Assembly: GCA_946122785.1 (NCBI GenBank)
Contig: CAMGYJ010000004.1
Location: forward strand, 60,458,679-60,522,678
Direction: 5' to 3'
Source of the DNA: Linum tenue
Taxonomy: Eukaryota; Streptophyta; Magnoliopsida; Malpighiales; Linaceae
Length of the DNA stretch: 64,000 bases
In this document: piece by piece, positions 31,577-42,679 of the stretch
Layout of the letters: each line of letters starts with the position of its first letter
Position numbering within the stretch: position 1 is the first letter of the stretch
Notes under the pieces: generated by a model
The model's input: the letters and a program-made list of their open reading frames with translations, nothing else
Database searches by the model: none
What the model was told of the DNA's origin: nothing
Position numbers and translations under genes: made by a program

Positions 31577-32304
31577 GGGCATTGCTATTCGTCGCACTAA
31601 AACTCGTTATTTGTCGCCCTAATTAAATTACATTTACTTTAATGCCCTTAATACTTTTATTTGTCTATCAAACCCTTAAACCCAAAATAAACTCATATAC
31701 TACACCAAATAACAAAAATTGAAATACGACCAAAGAAACAAAGAAGCGAACACTTCTCTGGTTTCTCATCTCCGTCGAATTACACAACCATTACCAATTA
31801 AATGGCCACAAACACTTGTCAGCGGCAGCACTATATATCATTGTTCTCCATCATCCTAACTGCTTCACTGAGATTGTAAATTGCAGCAGACATACAACAA
31901 CAGCACTCTTAAATTCAAACTTGTCTGTGATGGCGAGCTTTGTTCGTTCGAGGAAGGGGAAGTGGAGGAGAAGGATCGTGCCCAGCCCCCAGATTGGGCT
32001 TCCTGAACTCCATCAGAAGCAGATCATGCTTGATTCTGGCCCTCTTTTACCCTTTCGTTAGTGATTGCTCGAGGATGAACATGAAGGGAGGTGTCTTAGA
32101 AGGGGAGGCTAGCTTGCAGAGGCGACGAAGCAGGCGACGCCATCTTCAATTTAAGCGGCGGCGGATTTGGATTGGGGTGTGGAAGGGGCTAGGGATTGTT
32201 TGATTAGCGCTTAGAATTGAAATCGGACTGAGAGGTAAATATGTCAATTTATTGTGTTTTAGGGCGATAAAATTTGAATTATAGGGCGACGAATAGCGAT
32301 TCAG
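31577..32304. mobile_element. Terminal-inverted-repeat element with 8-bp target duplication
   Basis: The left end GGGCATTGCTATTCGTCGC and the right end (inverse of CTGAATCGCTATTCGTCGC) share a 12-bp core, and both are followed inward by ACTCG/GGGCGAC motifs. The duplication CTCGTTAA lies at 31,569-31,576 and 32,305-32,312. An 8-bp duplication suggests hAT; a 9-bp Mutator duplication would need one mismatch. The interior has a GC-richer stretch (about 31,930-32,200) with 80-90-codon frames of no recognised family, possibly captured sequence. Confidence 0.75.
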
Positions 32305-32689
32305 CTCGTTAATAATTAAAAAAACAAATTTATGTTTCAATCATCTACTCTTCCCAAACGCTTTTACAGCCCCCTATTCTTTCTAAATTCTAATGGCTCT
32401 TTTAGCTTAAAAAAACACTTTTTTTCAATTTTTTCTATAAATACACGACACTTGTCAACTTCTACTTCGTCACTTCCCATTTTTTTATTTTCCTTATGAT
32501 CACAAATAAATTAATTTTCTTTTCATAAAATAAAAAATTCTCTTCTTCCCAAACATCTGATCATGTATCAAACTAATCGTCATTCGAATTGCAAGGAGGC
32601 TGAAGTCTGAAGATAATGTTTTATCATTTATGCAAGTTTTGGATTCAAATTTCATAGGATGGTTTTGTTGGCCATTATCAATCCACAAC

Positions 32690-33365
32690 TGAATTATGGA
32701 AACGATTTGGAGTTGTATTTGCTACTAAAGGATGAGGGATTTCACGTACCGAGGTGGGCTTGAATTCTCGATGGCAGACCATTCTCCATTAATGCGAGTC
32801 GTGGAATGCAGTGTTTAGGAGAGCAAAGGTGACACCATTTAGTGGAGAGAACCCCAAGTGTACTGAAGAAGGCATAAATCCATGCACCGTTGATGCTATA
32901 GCTTTGAAAATAATGGTTGATTTTTTCTTGTGTCCAATATATTGGCATGGCTACGCAGTCATAAAATTATTCCACTCCAAATACAAGCAATTAATGGAAC
33001 CAATCATAACTGGAAAACCATGCCTAGCACTATGATCAAGAAGGCGACGAAGATCTTTCACGTTTTAGTGTATGTAAGTATTGAGAACCATAAATGTTGG
33101 TGAAGATCGAGAAAACTTTCCACAAGCACTCTAGTTTGGTGCTCTCACTCATTGGGAAGGTCTATTCCAAAGAGTCTATTGAGCATCCATATGCAAGCAT
33201 CCAAAGATAACTAGTCAACTTTTGGTGTGGGAGAGCAAGTCACGATTTGCAACATCTTTGACTTGCTTGAAGTAGTCATTGTACTGAACACATCATTCAT
33301 GAGTTGATTGAATAAGGCAGGAGGCATTCGATATCGCCTTGTGAATGCCTTAGCGTCATAGTAAG
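32690..33365 (-). pseudogene. PIF/Harbinger transposase relic (DDE nuclease, HARBI1-like)
   Basis: Minus-strand translation in shifting frames gives, in order, KAFTRRYRMPPALFNQLMND, then ESTKLECLWKVFS, then RHGFPVMIGSINCLYLEWNN, then GHKKKSTIIFKAIAS. These match the plant Harbinger nuclease (F-R-R-R-Y-R-M, E-S-T-x-x-E-x-L, G-F-P-G-M-x-G-S-I-D-C-M, then G-H-x-x-x-P-T-I-I-L-E-A-V-A-S). The first catalytic Asp of the S-I-D-C block is Asn here. Several stops and frameshifts are present, so it is dead. The remnant abuts a duplicated copy of the ANT1 upstream region. Terminal repeats were not found. Confidence 0.75.
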
Positions 33366-33556
33366 TAGAACCCCAACAACCAGCATTGTTTTAAATTCTC
33401 GGTCTACATCTTGTGGTATGAATGAAAGGAGAGAGGGGGAAAGGTACAGGAAGCGGGGGGAGTTTTGCAACGTGGCAACGTTGCTTTTTTTCCTAGTAGA
33501 AAGCAAAGTTGCTTTTCCTTCTTTCTCTTTGGTTTTAACTTTTCAAGGATTAACTA
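33365..33556 (-). repeat. Duplicated ANT1 upstream segment
   Basis: This segment repeats 30,785-30,945 in the same orientation. Shared blocks include ACATCTTGTGGTATGAA, GGAGAGAGGGGGAAAGGTAC, GTTTTGCAACGTGGCAA and CCTTCTTTCTCTTTG. It has a small extra segment in the middle where GTTGCTTTT is repeated. No ANT1 coding sequence accompanies it. It lies directly next to the Harbinger relic. Confidence 0.8.
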
Positions 33557-33896
33557 GCACTGAGACCGACCCGTTGGCCGAGAGAGTATACATCAAGAAT
33601 ATGCATAACAATAATGGATATGATAGACAACTGAAACATGTAATGTGTATTTTTGTGACTTAATTATGCCAGTGTGCTTACAATATGATAAGAAGAGAAG
33701 AAATATGATTGCATAATATATATATATATATATAAAATTATTCAAAGGAAAAAACTAATTGTCTTTTGCTACTTAAGTAGACAATATAGTTGAAAATTAG
33801 GGTTGTTTCTCATAATACATACATACTCAACTTTAAGAATGACAAAAAATGATTGGTCTCTGATAGTTCAATATCTCTATAATTATTTCTATTTTT

Positions 33897-34735
33897 CCTT
33901 TTGGTTAATAAGACAATTGAACCCAAACCTAGGGTATTGCACCTAATTTGATCTTGTCAAAGGGACTTGAATCCGACTTTAGTATTTTTAAATTTCTCTT
34001 CTTTATTTTGGTTGAGAATGTCGATTGAACCAAAGTCTATGGTATTGATGAGTTTTGTATTAGGAGCGAGTTTTATCCACTTTTGTAGTTGGCAGGTTGG
34101 GTCGAGTGTGAATTTATTAATAACTCGGTTTAACCCAGTCAAAAAGAGTTCAACACGCTATTGACGAATTTTGAATCGAAAGCGAGGCTCCTCTGCTTTA
34201 ATGTTTATTTATTTCTCTTTTTTGTAATAGTGGCAATTAACCCAGACCGTTGACGAGTTTTGTATCAAGAGCGAGTTTTATCCACTTTTGTTGGAAGGTT
34301 GGGTTGTATTGAGTTTGTTAAAAAATAGATTTTACGGGGTCAAAGCAAGTTGAACCCATTGTTGAGAGGTTTGAGTTGGGAGGGAGTATTATCTGCTCTA
34401 ACGTTTTTATTTATATTTTTTCTTTTGGTTGAGAAAGAAAATTGTACTCAAACCTATGGGTATCCAACCTAGCTAATTCGACCTGGTCAAAGAGATTTGA
34501 ACCTGGTTTTTGCAATTTTTTTGGTCGGGAGCGAGTTTAATCCCCCTTTGTAATTGACGGGTTGTGTCAGGTGTGAATTTTAAAAAAATTCAACCCTGTC
34601 AAAGCGAGTTGAACCCAATGTTGACGTGTTTTACCTGCTTTATTGTATTTTAATTTCTAAATTTTCTTTTGGTTGAGAATGACAATTGAACTCAAACCCA
34701 TGAGTATCCAGCCTAATTCAACTCGGTCATGAATG
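33897..34735 (+). repeat. Degenerate tandem array, about 200-240 bp units
   Basis: The phrases TTTTGGTTGAGAATGACAAT, GAACCCAAACC and GGAGCGAGTTTTATCCACTT recur in order at about 33,900, 34,006, 34,226, 34,430 and 34,670. The copies are strongly diverged. No protein is encoded consistently across units. Confidence 0.6.
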
Positions 34736-37700
34736 CATGTTGAAACTCCTCAAAAACTTGCGATAAGTTTTGGTAATCCATACAAAAATCAGGATATATG
34801 ACTTTAAACCCAAAAAAAAAAAAACTAATAAAAAGAGTACAAACGAAAACAATAGTGTCACGAGAGAAATTTAAACATAGAAATCATTGCTCGATAGTCC
34901 TTCTCTCTCGTGCAAGTTCATCGCTTCGTCGACAACATATTGTACGTGTTATCGCTGGCAAACCCATGGAAAGAAAGATTAAGAATATAAATAAGATCCC
35001 ATTCACTTTTTGATCAAACATTCAAATTATTATTCCTTAAAATATGACGTTCTCGCTCACACGAAGCGTTAGCGATCAGACTTATACTAGCTTATTACCC
35101 GGCCCGTTGGCCGGATTACTGTATGTTACCCACTTGTGGAATGGGAGAGAAAGCAAGTGAGAGTGAAGGGATTGGGATTCCACTTGATTAGGACCGACCC
35201 ACTAATCCAATTCTTCCCGACCCGCCCCAACCTACAGGGTCAGAAAGAGTCAATAAGAAAATACGAACGGGGAGGATTAGTCATATATCTTGACTCTTCA
35301 GAAGTGGGTCAAACAGGATCAAGGTTGAGTGAGGGCAATTTTTAGCGCTAAGCAGAGTTCTGGGTTGAATACCTTTACTTAGGCCTAGAAATTGGTGCTG
35401 ATGCAGACTGCAGTTTTTATTATACCATCATCAATCATCATTTAATTAGTCTTGGGCATCCCTCCCCGTTGTCGGTCTGAAATCTAATGATGGCTTCATT
35501 CCTTGCACCAGCCATATCAGCGAGTTGCCATCTCGAGCATGATTTGCCTATGTACAAATTATACAATTAGAGTATGAAAATGAATTCAATGAAAAGGAAA
35601 AGAGAATTCTATCACATGCCAATAAATACACACATAATAGTTGAAGCTAAGTGAAAGTCATTACTCGCACATCAATTCTCAAAAATTACAGACTAAACAT
35701 TGGTTAGAATGGCACTGAAACTACCAAGAATCATGGACGAAACAACTTGTCAAATTAAATAATCCTTATACTGAAACTACCTTCTAACTTGAAATACGAC
35801 ATGATCACAGTTCATAACTCTCTTCTCACTATGAATTGGTTGCAGCTCGTCCTTATCACTGCCTCTCAAGCTCAATTCAAACAGAATAGAGACCGTTATG
35901 TAAGATAACCATATTCTTACTGATCATAATTCCTTTCTTCACACCATTTTTGTCGGATAAAAGAGTTATCCCCCTCTCCTGCATTTCCCTTTCCCCCTCT
36001 CTTCTCCCTCTTCTTCACAAACCGATCCCTAAACCAGCAACAACAACAAAAAAATAGCCTTCGCCTCTCCCATCTCCATCTATTGAACGCATTGTGGCAA
36101 GACAGGACTGCAGAAGCAAAATTTTCTAAAATCAAACTAAATTTTTTGAAGCAGACTCAACCACGAAAAAAGAGTAAAGCAACAATGCAGTAGAACCCTA
36201 AATTTAACTACAATCAAGCACATATCAGCAAGATTTTTCGATTTGTCTGAGAGTTAACTACACGGAGAGAACAATTGATGCATAATTGAAATGCTCCAAG
36301 CAAGTTGAAGGCAAACCATAACTTTAGAATTTGGTCATTATAATAACCTTCAAGTATTGATGCTTCTAAGAACTATCATGTCCAACCCCCACTTATACAA
36401 CTACGTAGCCATAGTAATTAGTTGTATAATGAGAAATATTACAAAGAAAACTACATAAACAACCAATGTAAGTAAATATTAAAACTAACAACTGATAAAA
36501 CTTAAAATCTCTCTATTGGTATAAATGTATCTATTAGTAACTACTATGCAATCAAGTATATATGATTTTTAGGCACTGAATAAGAAAAGTATAGATGGCT
36601 CACAAATGAAGACGTAGCAACTGAAGGTAGCACACAAAAACCAAAAATAGAAAAAGAGATAAGAAAAAAGGCGAGAAAAAGTCAAACAAAGAAAAAGGCC
36701 ACATAGGAATACCTCGCTAGCTTTAGGGACTCTCTGCCACAACAAACAACCTTCTTAAAAATCTAACACCCTGAGACATCAAACAAACCTCCCACGACAA
36801 TAATGTATGGCATTCCTATTGTCCAATAGGTTTGCCCAATTTAGACTTCTAAATAAATGGACTTTTCACCATTAAATCAAAACTCACAATCATTAACAGT
36901 TAATGCAAAGACATACATTTCTGAGGTCAATCACAGCATTTAAGCATAATTTTTAGTTGAAAAGAACAACTAAGTATTTAGCTAAATGATATAGTAGAAT
37001 GGACACAATCTGCTACCTAATAATGATATAAACGTGTACCGGTACCATCGTTGTATCCTGACTTGCCATTTGCAACGGGCACTTTAGAGAATAAACACCC
37101 ATAAGGGCGTTACGAAACCAAGCTTCCAAAATCTTCATATTCCACTTCGAAGACTCCATTTTCAAAAATAAGAGAGTTTAACATGTCAAATCACTCATTT
37201 GAAAAATCTCAAACAACTATTAATCAATGCAATATAAAGGCACGTTCCAAATTATGTACTTGTAGGAATAATCCCAAATAATTATCAATTAATGCCCCAA
37301 CTACCTAATGTGCAGAATAGCCCTGGAGCTGTGCTGTTGTTTGCGTTGGTCTACCTTCAAACATAACATATTTGCATCACGAACCAAAGCAATTAAGCAA
37401 AAATCTTCATATTCCAAGTAGAATGACTCAATTCAATTTGGCCAACGCTTTATACATATTGTTTACCCCTGGACCTGTTGCACTTGCGCCTTCAGATCTT
37501 CGTGAACACAATACAATTGCGGAGAGGAGGCTGTCAACGGAATAAAAATTGTTAATTAAGTGAATCGCCATACAACTAAACAAACACACTCTTCTTGATT
37601 AGCTATCAAAATAGTGGGGGTCGCTACAATCCATCGGTTGCTCCCTCTGCGCCTAAGTTGTAGATATTAGGTTTCAGTGAGAACTTTGAGTACATGAGGA

Positions 37701-37766
37701 GATATTTTGTAGTGGAGGAGATGACCCGGCGAGTAGAATAGGAAGATTTGGAGAGGCTGCGATGGG
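34736..37766. other. 3 kb gene-poor DNA, nothing recognised
   Basis: AT-rich sequence with stop-dense frames. No exon-like conserved protein, transposase or repeat boundary could be identified. Frames of 60-72 codons lack recognisable motifs. An (AT)n tract lies just to the left, at about 33,717-33,735. Confidence 0.5.
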
Positions 37767-38614
37767 CAAAGCAGTTAAAATCGAGATTTTACCTAAAATC
37801 GAAAACTGGGGTAAAATCAAAATCGTATAATCGAATCGTAAAATCGTAGGATTTTAAGTACCATATAGAACATAGCATATAAGAATATTAATAAGGTAAA
37901 TTATTAATATCACAAAGACACATAGCATTTAAAATGATAATTCAGAAGATTTTTTATCCATAAGATAATTCTCAAGATTAATGTTCCAAAATCACTATTT
38001 TAATTGTTATTTAATGTGTAACTCAAAATAATTCATGATGAAGGGATATAGTTCATGGGTTTGGCTCTTATTTTCATGTTATGTCTAGGTTGTTTAACTC
38101 AAAGTAATATTTCGACATCGTCTACTAAGTATGATTTAAAACTAAAAATAATTGAACTCCAATAAAATAAGTAATGTTAGTGGCTTGGTACAAATATATT
38201 TATTAATAAATTAATTAGTTAATAATGATGTTAGTTCTTACATACTTCCAATATTAGGACAGGTGTTTTACCAATAAGTTAAATGGGGTGAAGGGAAAGA
38301 GATTAACCGAACCCTAATTTGGTTATTTTTATTATTTTTGAATATTTTTCTAATAGAAAAATATCTGAGAAGATTCCATTGCCCTTTCTGCTGAAACAGT
38401 TATACTTATTTTAAATTGGCTCAAACCACCTATTTTGTTCTCTTACGATCAAAATCCCGATTTCGGTACTATTTTACGATTTTAACGATTTTAGTCCCGA
38501 TTTTAAACGATTTTAAGGTCCACCGATTTGATAGTAAAATCAAGATCGGAATCCCTAAGTAAAATCCTAAAATCCTACGATTTTACGATCAAAATCCCGA
38601 ATTTGACTGCATTG
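37767..38614. mobile_element. hAT-type element, perfect 8-bp target duplication
   Basis: The ends CAAAGCAGTTAAAATCG and (inverse) CAATGCAGTCAAATTCG match at 14 of 17 positions. The duplication GCGATGGG lies at 37,759-37,766 and 38,615-38,622. The subterminal regions carry many copies of AAAATCGTA/TACGATTTT on opposite strands, and the centre is AT-rich and non-coding. CA(A/G)TGCAG-type ends with an 8-bp duplication fit hAT. Confidence 0.88.
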
Positions 38615-38917
38615 GCGATGGGTGCACGATTAGTGGGCCAAATAACAGTTTGGGCCCGTTTAAATGAAAACATATTTTTACTTTCGTGCTCAACAGACCG
38701 ACCGCACTGGCATCTTCTAAATTTACCCCTAAAGAATTGCTCTGTACGCATCAAATTTGAAATGGAATCCCTCTTTTCTCATTTCACATTTCACATTTAT
38801 ATGATGTGTAGATTGTGATGAGTGTAGATGTAGACCTGTCATTGTCCTACAAATTCATTAACACGCCAAAAAGTGGTGAAATGAGCCACCCTATTAAACA
38901 CAATCTTGTATAATGAT

Positions 38918-39430
38918 CATTGGATCCAATCATGCCAGATTATGAAGAAGTTTAAAATGTAGCGGTTATCCCGACTAAAACATTAAAAGAACCAGTCTCA
39001 TATAGTTTGCACAAAGATATAATTTCTCCATAGTAATTCTGAAAAATACTATTAATTTAAGAAGTCGATATTGCTTCTACATGTTTAATATTGCAATTCG
39101 ATATGCAATATTCGAACCAGTGATATTTGGGCTGCAATTTTAGGGTTATTGTATATTTATAAAATAGATAGAAATTTAAATTAAGTATTAAACTACAACT
39201 AAAATAATCAAAGTATTAAAACACCAAATAAGTACTTACGGGAGATTCAGTGGCCAACTAATCGTTAAAAAAGTCATATGATTTTCATAATTTAGGTTCG
39301 TGTATGTTTGAATTTAAATAAATACAACAAATATACTTAGTGTGATTGGTTATGATCCTTGCTTGCCTTTAAAGAGACCAAGGTTCAAATCCCAGTGCAT
39401 GCCTTTTTTATGAATAAATAAATAAATAAG
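38918..39430 (+). repeat. Dispersed repeat with tRNA-like Pol III promoter motifs, copy 2
   Basis: This is an inverted-orientation relative of 225-765. TAGTGTGATTGGTTA at 39,338-39,352 resembles box A and GGTTCAAATCCC at 39,382-39,393 resembles box B, about 30 bp apart. A T run and an AATAAATAAATAAATAAG tail follow. About 400 bp of body precede the boxes, which is unusual for a simple tRNA-derived SINE. Confidence 0.5.
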
Positions 39431-39638
39431 AAAATAAGCAATTGTGAAGACCAAAATGTCCTTCCTATAATCACTCTCGTTGCAGAAAATTTGAAATGGA
39501 GCAACAGTTTTCATCATTCTGCTTTTATTTATTATCTAGACTAGTATACATAAAAATATACCAGCATACATAATGCAAGGGTCTACGCACGAACCCATGC
39601 ATGCATATATAAATATTTACGTAATAACGTATAATTCC

Positions 39639-40337
39639 TTACTCCCCGTCCTGATGATCATCATCCACCAAGCACCTAAGCCCCGCCTTGAAAGCCTGAA
39701 GCCGAGCCTTCACCATCGCCACCTCTCTGTTGCTCTTCTCCACCACTTCCCTCATGCACTCCACTTCCTTCCTACACACCGCCAGCTCCGACCTCCCGTC
39801 TTGTATCACTCTCTTCTTCTCCTTCAGTGCAACTCGCAGCTCTCTAGCCTCCTCGACGGCGCTCATGGCTTCCTCCACATCCACCACCACCGCACCATTG
39901 TACATGTCACATTTGTTCCACACGCCGCCGCCGTCCAAAACCTCTCTGATCACGCCGTATTTGGACCAGCCAAAGTAGTCGTTGATCCTCAGCCTCCAAA
40001 CCGACGGGTGGTCGATGTCCGCCGCCAGGCAGAGGCCGCGGCGGTTGACCAAGAGAGGCAGGAACCCGCCGTCCAGCAGTGGAAGGGCGAGGTCCTTGGC
40101 CAGTTCCTTGAGTCTTCTCTTCTTTATCACCGCGCCCATGACTTCGAGCGCGTTGTATTCGGCCTTTGGGGAAGCTCCAACCCTAACGCCGTCGGTCAAC
40201 TCGCCGGAGATGGGGGACGGACGGATCATCTCTAGGGCGGTTGGGTCGTCGGAGTACTGCAGAACTATGACGTCCGTGCGTTCGTCGGTGGATGCCATGA
40301 TGAATTCGTTGTCGGACGTCAATTCGAATGTTGGCAT
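39639..40337 (-). CDS. Intronless protein of unknown family with C-terminal coiled coil (232 aa)
   Basis: I do not recognise this protein. A single uninterrupted frame runs from the ATG at 40,337 to TAA at 39,639. The N-terminal two thirds are globular with mixed charge, including LRINDYFGWSKYGVIREVL and a KKRRLKELAKDLALPLLDGG segment. From about residue 150 to 220 heptad-like spacing of L, V and A with E, K and R predicts a coiled coil, and the end is acidic (VDDDHQDGE). No signal peptide or membrane span is seen. A TATA box lies about 65 bp upstream, and GC content is above that of the flanks, both of which favour a real gene. It could be lineage-specific or derived from a gene captured by a transposon. 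Confidence 0.6.
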   Translation of the reverse strand: MPTFELTSDNEFIMASTDERTDVIVLQYSDDPTALEMIRPSPISGELTDGVRVGASPKAEYNALEVMGAVIKKRRLKELAKDLALPLLDGGFLPLLVNRRGLCLAADIDHPSVWRLRINDYFGWSKYGVIREVLDGGGVWNKCDMYNGAVVVDVEEAMSAVEEARELRVALKEKKRVIQDGRSELAVCRKEVECMREVVEKSNREVAMVKARLQAFKAGLRCLVDDDHQDGE

Positions 40338-40403
40338 TTTTTGTTTTTTTTACGTTGCATGCATGTACCAAAAAATGTTGGGTTTGGGCCGGGGTAGGTT
40401 TTT

Positions 40404-40412
40404 TTTATAGAG
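40404..40412 (-). promoter_or_regulatory. TATA box for the unknown gene at 39,639-40,337
   Basis: On the minus strand the sequence reads CTATAAAAA, placed about 65-75 bp before the start codon at 40,337, a typical distance for a short plant leader. Confidence 0.5.
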
Positions 40413-40437
40413 GGTATGGGGTATGGAATTTCACGTA

Positions 40438-42190
40438 ACGAAGTAAGATGAAATTCAAGCTATATAGTGATCACTTTTTATTGATGTTGGTGGTTAAGAA
40501 TATGTGCAAAACTTTGTTTTACTCTTACTGGTTGGCTTGGAATTTTGATTACTTTAATGAAGTAAGATGAAGTTCAAGCTAATGATCACTTTTTTTTTTG
40601 TTTGAGTCGTACTGGTTAGCTTGGAATTTTATGTAATGAAGTAAGATGAAATTCAAGCTAATGATTAGTTTCTTGATGTTCAGGTTAAAGAATATGTGCA
40701 TTTTTTATTTATAAATTTTACCAGTAGAATTTGAATTTTATGTAAGGGCTAATACTACTGCAACACCCGAACTATCGCGAAAATGCCACTTGTGTCCTAT
40801 TGTTTCCAATATTCCATTTGTGTCCTGAACTATGATTTCGTTAGTGTTGACTTTTGTTGACCGTTAGTTTTTAACAGAAAATCTAGTTAGCACTGATGTG
40901 GCATTTCACGTGGAATTTTTAATATTAATTTTTCCATCTAATATTAATAAAATAAAAAAAGGAAATAATTAAAATATAAAATAAAATAAAAACTTAACCC
41001 ACTAATCCTTTCGTCCCATCCACACAAATCTCTACATTATAATAGAAACGTAACCCACCAAACCCCCAATCCTCTTAAATAACCCCAATACCCTCGTCGA
41101 TCTGTCAACGCCAAACCTTAGATCAGCGATTCCCCAATCGGCGACCCTGCTTCTCTAACCCTTTCCCTGACGACGCCGAGGGATTCAACAAATCCGCTCC
41201 CTCCTCGCTCCCTCCTCCTTCATTGCTCCTCGATTGCGACAACTGGCGCCTCAAACCGGCGCCTCAGATGGGTGCGCCTTCCGCTGTAGAAGTGGTCGAG
41301 ACAGATCTTCGACAACAAAGAAGACGGGGTTGGAGTGGATCCCTGAGAGATAAAAATCAAGCAGGAGAGAGGGGAAATCAGAGGGAGCGGCGGAGAGGAG
41401 ATGGAAATGGCGATGGCGAGGGCGGATCCGGCGGTGTTTTGTTGTCGAAAGCCGAGAGGCAGAGCTTCAATTCCGTAGTGTCTCGCATCATCGATCTTGC
41501 CTGCCTTTCACCGCAAAGAAGAAGAAAGAGGGAGGAGTTGGCCGGCAGAGGAAGGTCGGCGTCGCCCTGGGTACTGCCTCCCGCCTCGTACGATGACGCC
41601 TCTTCAGATATGAAAATAGGAGTGGGAGGAGATCTACAAACCGTGTTCTTCCCTAGAAGCAGATCTGGAAGCACCGCCAATGGAGTTCTATTTCCATTTT
41701 GATTTTTTTTAATTTTAGTTTGTTTAATACTATAATTGAATTTATAGTTTTTTTAATTTTAACTCAATTTTTATTTAATTTAAATTAAAAAAATATTAGG
41801 TTGGTGACGTGGCATCTATGTGGCAGCCTGATTTTTTGCCACGTCAACAAAAGTCAACTTCGCGTTGACCACCTTTTGGTCAGCTGTTATATTTAACGGT
41901 CAACAAAATTGACAGGATACAAATGACACAAAGTATCATAGTTCAGGACACAGATGGAATATTGGAAACAATAGGACATAAGTGGCATTTTCGCGATAGT
42001 TCGGGTGTTGTAGTGGTATTAGCCCTTTATGTAATAAAGTAAGATGAAAGTCAAGCCGAATGATCACTTTCTTGATGTTAATGTTCAAGAATATATGTGC
42101 AAATTTTGTTTTAATTTTACCTGTTGGCTTAAACTTTAAGTAATGAAGTAAGGTGAAATTCAAGCTAATAATCATTCTCTTGATGTTAAA
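40438..42190 (+). repeat. Tandem repeat array upstream of the unknown gene, split by a MULE
   Basis: A unit of roughly 100-150 bp contains GAAGTAAGATGAAATTCAAG, CTAATGATCACTTT, CTTGATGTT, AAGAATATGTGCAAA and TTGGCTTGGAATTTTATGTA. Copies begin near 40,439, 40,559 and 40,637, and after the insertion at 42,036 and 42,144; shorter pieces lie at 42,300-42,345. The array is interrupted at 40,746-42,026 by a Mutator-like element whose 9-bp target duplication comes from the repeat itself. Confidence 0.75.
40746..42026. mobile_element. Mutator-like element (Pack-MULE candidate), 9-bp target duplication
   Basis: The 9-bp duplication TTTATGTAA lies at 40,737-40,745 and 42,027-42,035. The termini begin GGGCTAATAC and end GTATTAGCCC, and the inverted repeats extend about 100 bp (left 40,746-40,845, right about 41,935-42,026) with high identity. 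There is no transposase. The centre (about 41,060-41,700) is much richer in G and C than the arms and holds a 159-codon frame (41,223-41,702, +) with no family I recognise. Long inverted repeats, a 9-bp duplication and a gene-like centre are the hallmarks of a Pack-MULE. The donor gene is unknown. Confidence 0.82.
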
Positions 42191-42510
42191 CGAATTTTGA
42201 GCTCAACTCTTTTTTAAATTAAAATCGACACAAACACTCCTATCTTATATAAAAATTTGGGGCTTTTGCCCCTCATTATCAGAGGGCTTGCCCTCCTATT
42301 GAAGTAAGATGAAAGCCCTCCTATGAAGTAAGATGAAATATTAGGTAGAAGGGATAAACGAATTTGGCATGGACGTCAAGGTAAATAATTGATAGGTTTG
42401 GACTTTGGAGTACATCCGATCCGAGAACATATGCAACAATTAGTTACTTAAGAAAAGAATTATACCATTAGCATTAATTGATTACTTAATGGCACAAGCT
42501 TTTTTTTAAG

Positions 42511-42675
42511 GATTGAAAAATCAAACGGTATCGAAGATTGGATCAAAAAAACTTTTTATCGGGAGCGAAATCGGTAGGTGGTATTTAGCGGTATGAAACA
42601 GTTAAACCACGATTTCAACATAAAGTACTTTACCGCTGACTTTTTCAGAACAACGTTCGGTACGGTTTTTCAATC
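42511..42675. mobile_element. Small palindromic MITE, copy 2
   Basis: The ends GATTGAAAAATC and (inverse) GATTGAAAAACC pair. The interior shares GGTATTTAGCGGTA, AAACCACGATTT and GTTCGGTACGG with 26,961-27,128. Target duplication is not clear. Confidence 0.55.
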
Positions 42676-42679
42676 TTTA

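Noticed and set aside
41223..41702. 159-codon frame in the MULE as an independent gene
   Set aside because: It lies wholly within a mobile element and has no recognised domain. It is kept only as possible captured sequence.
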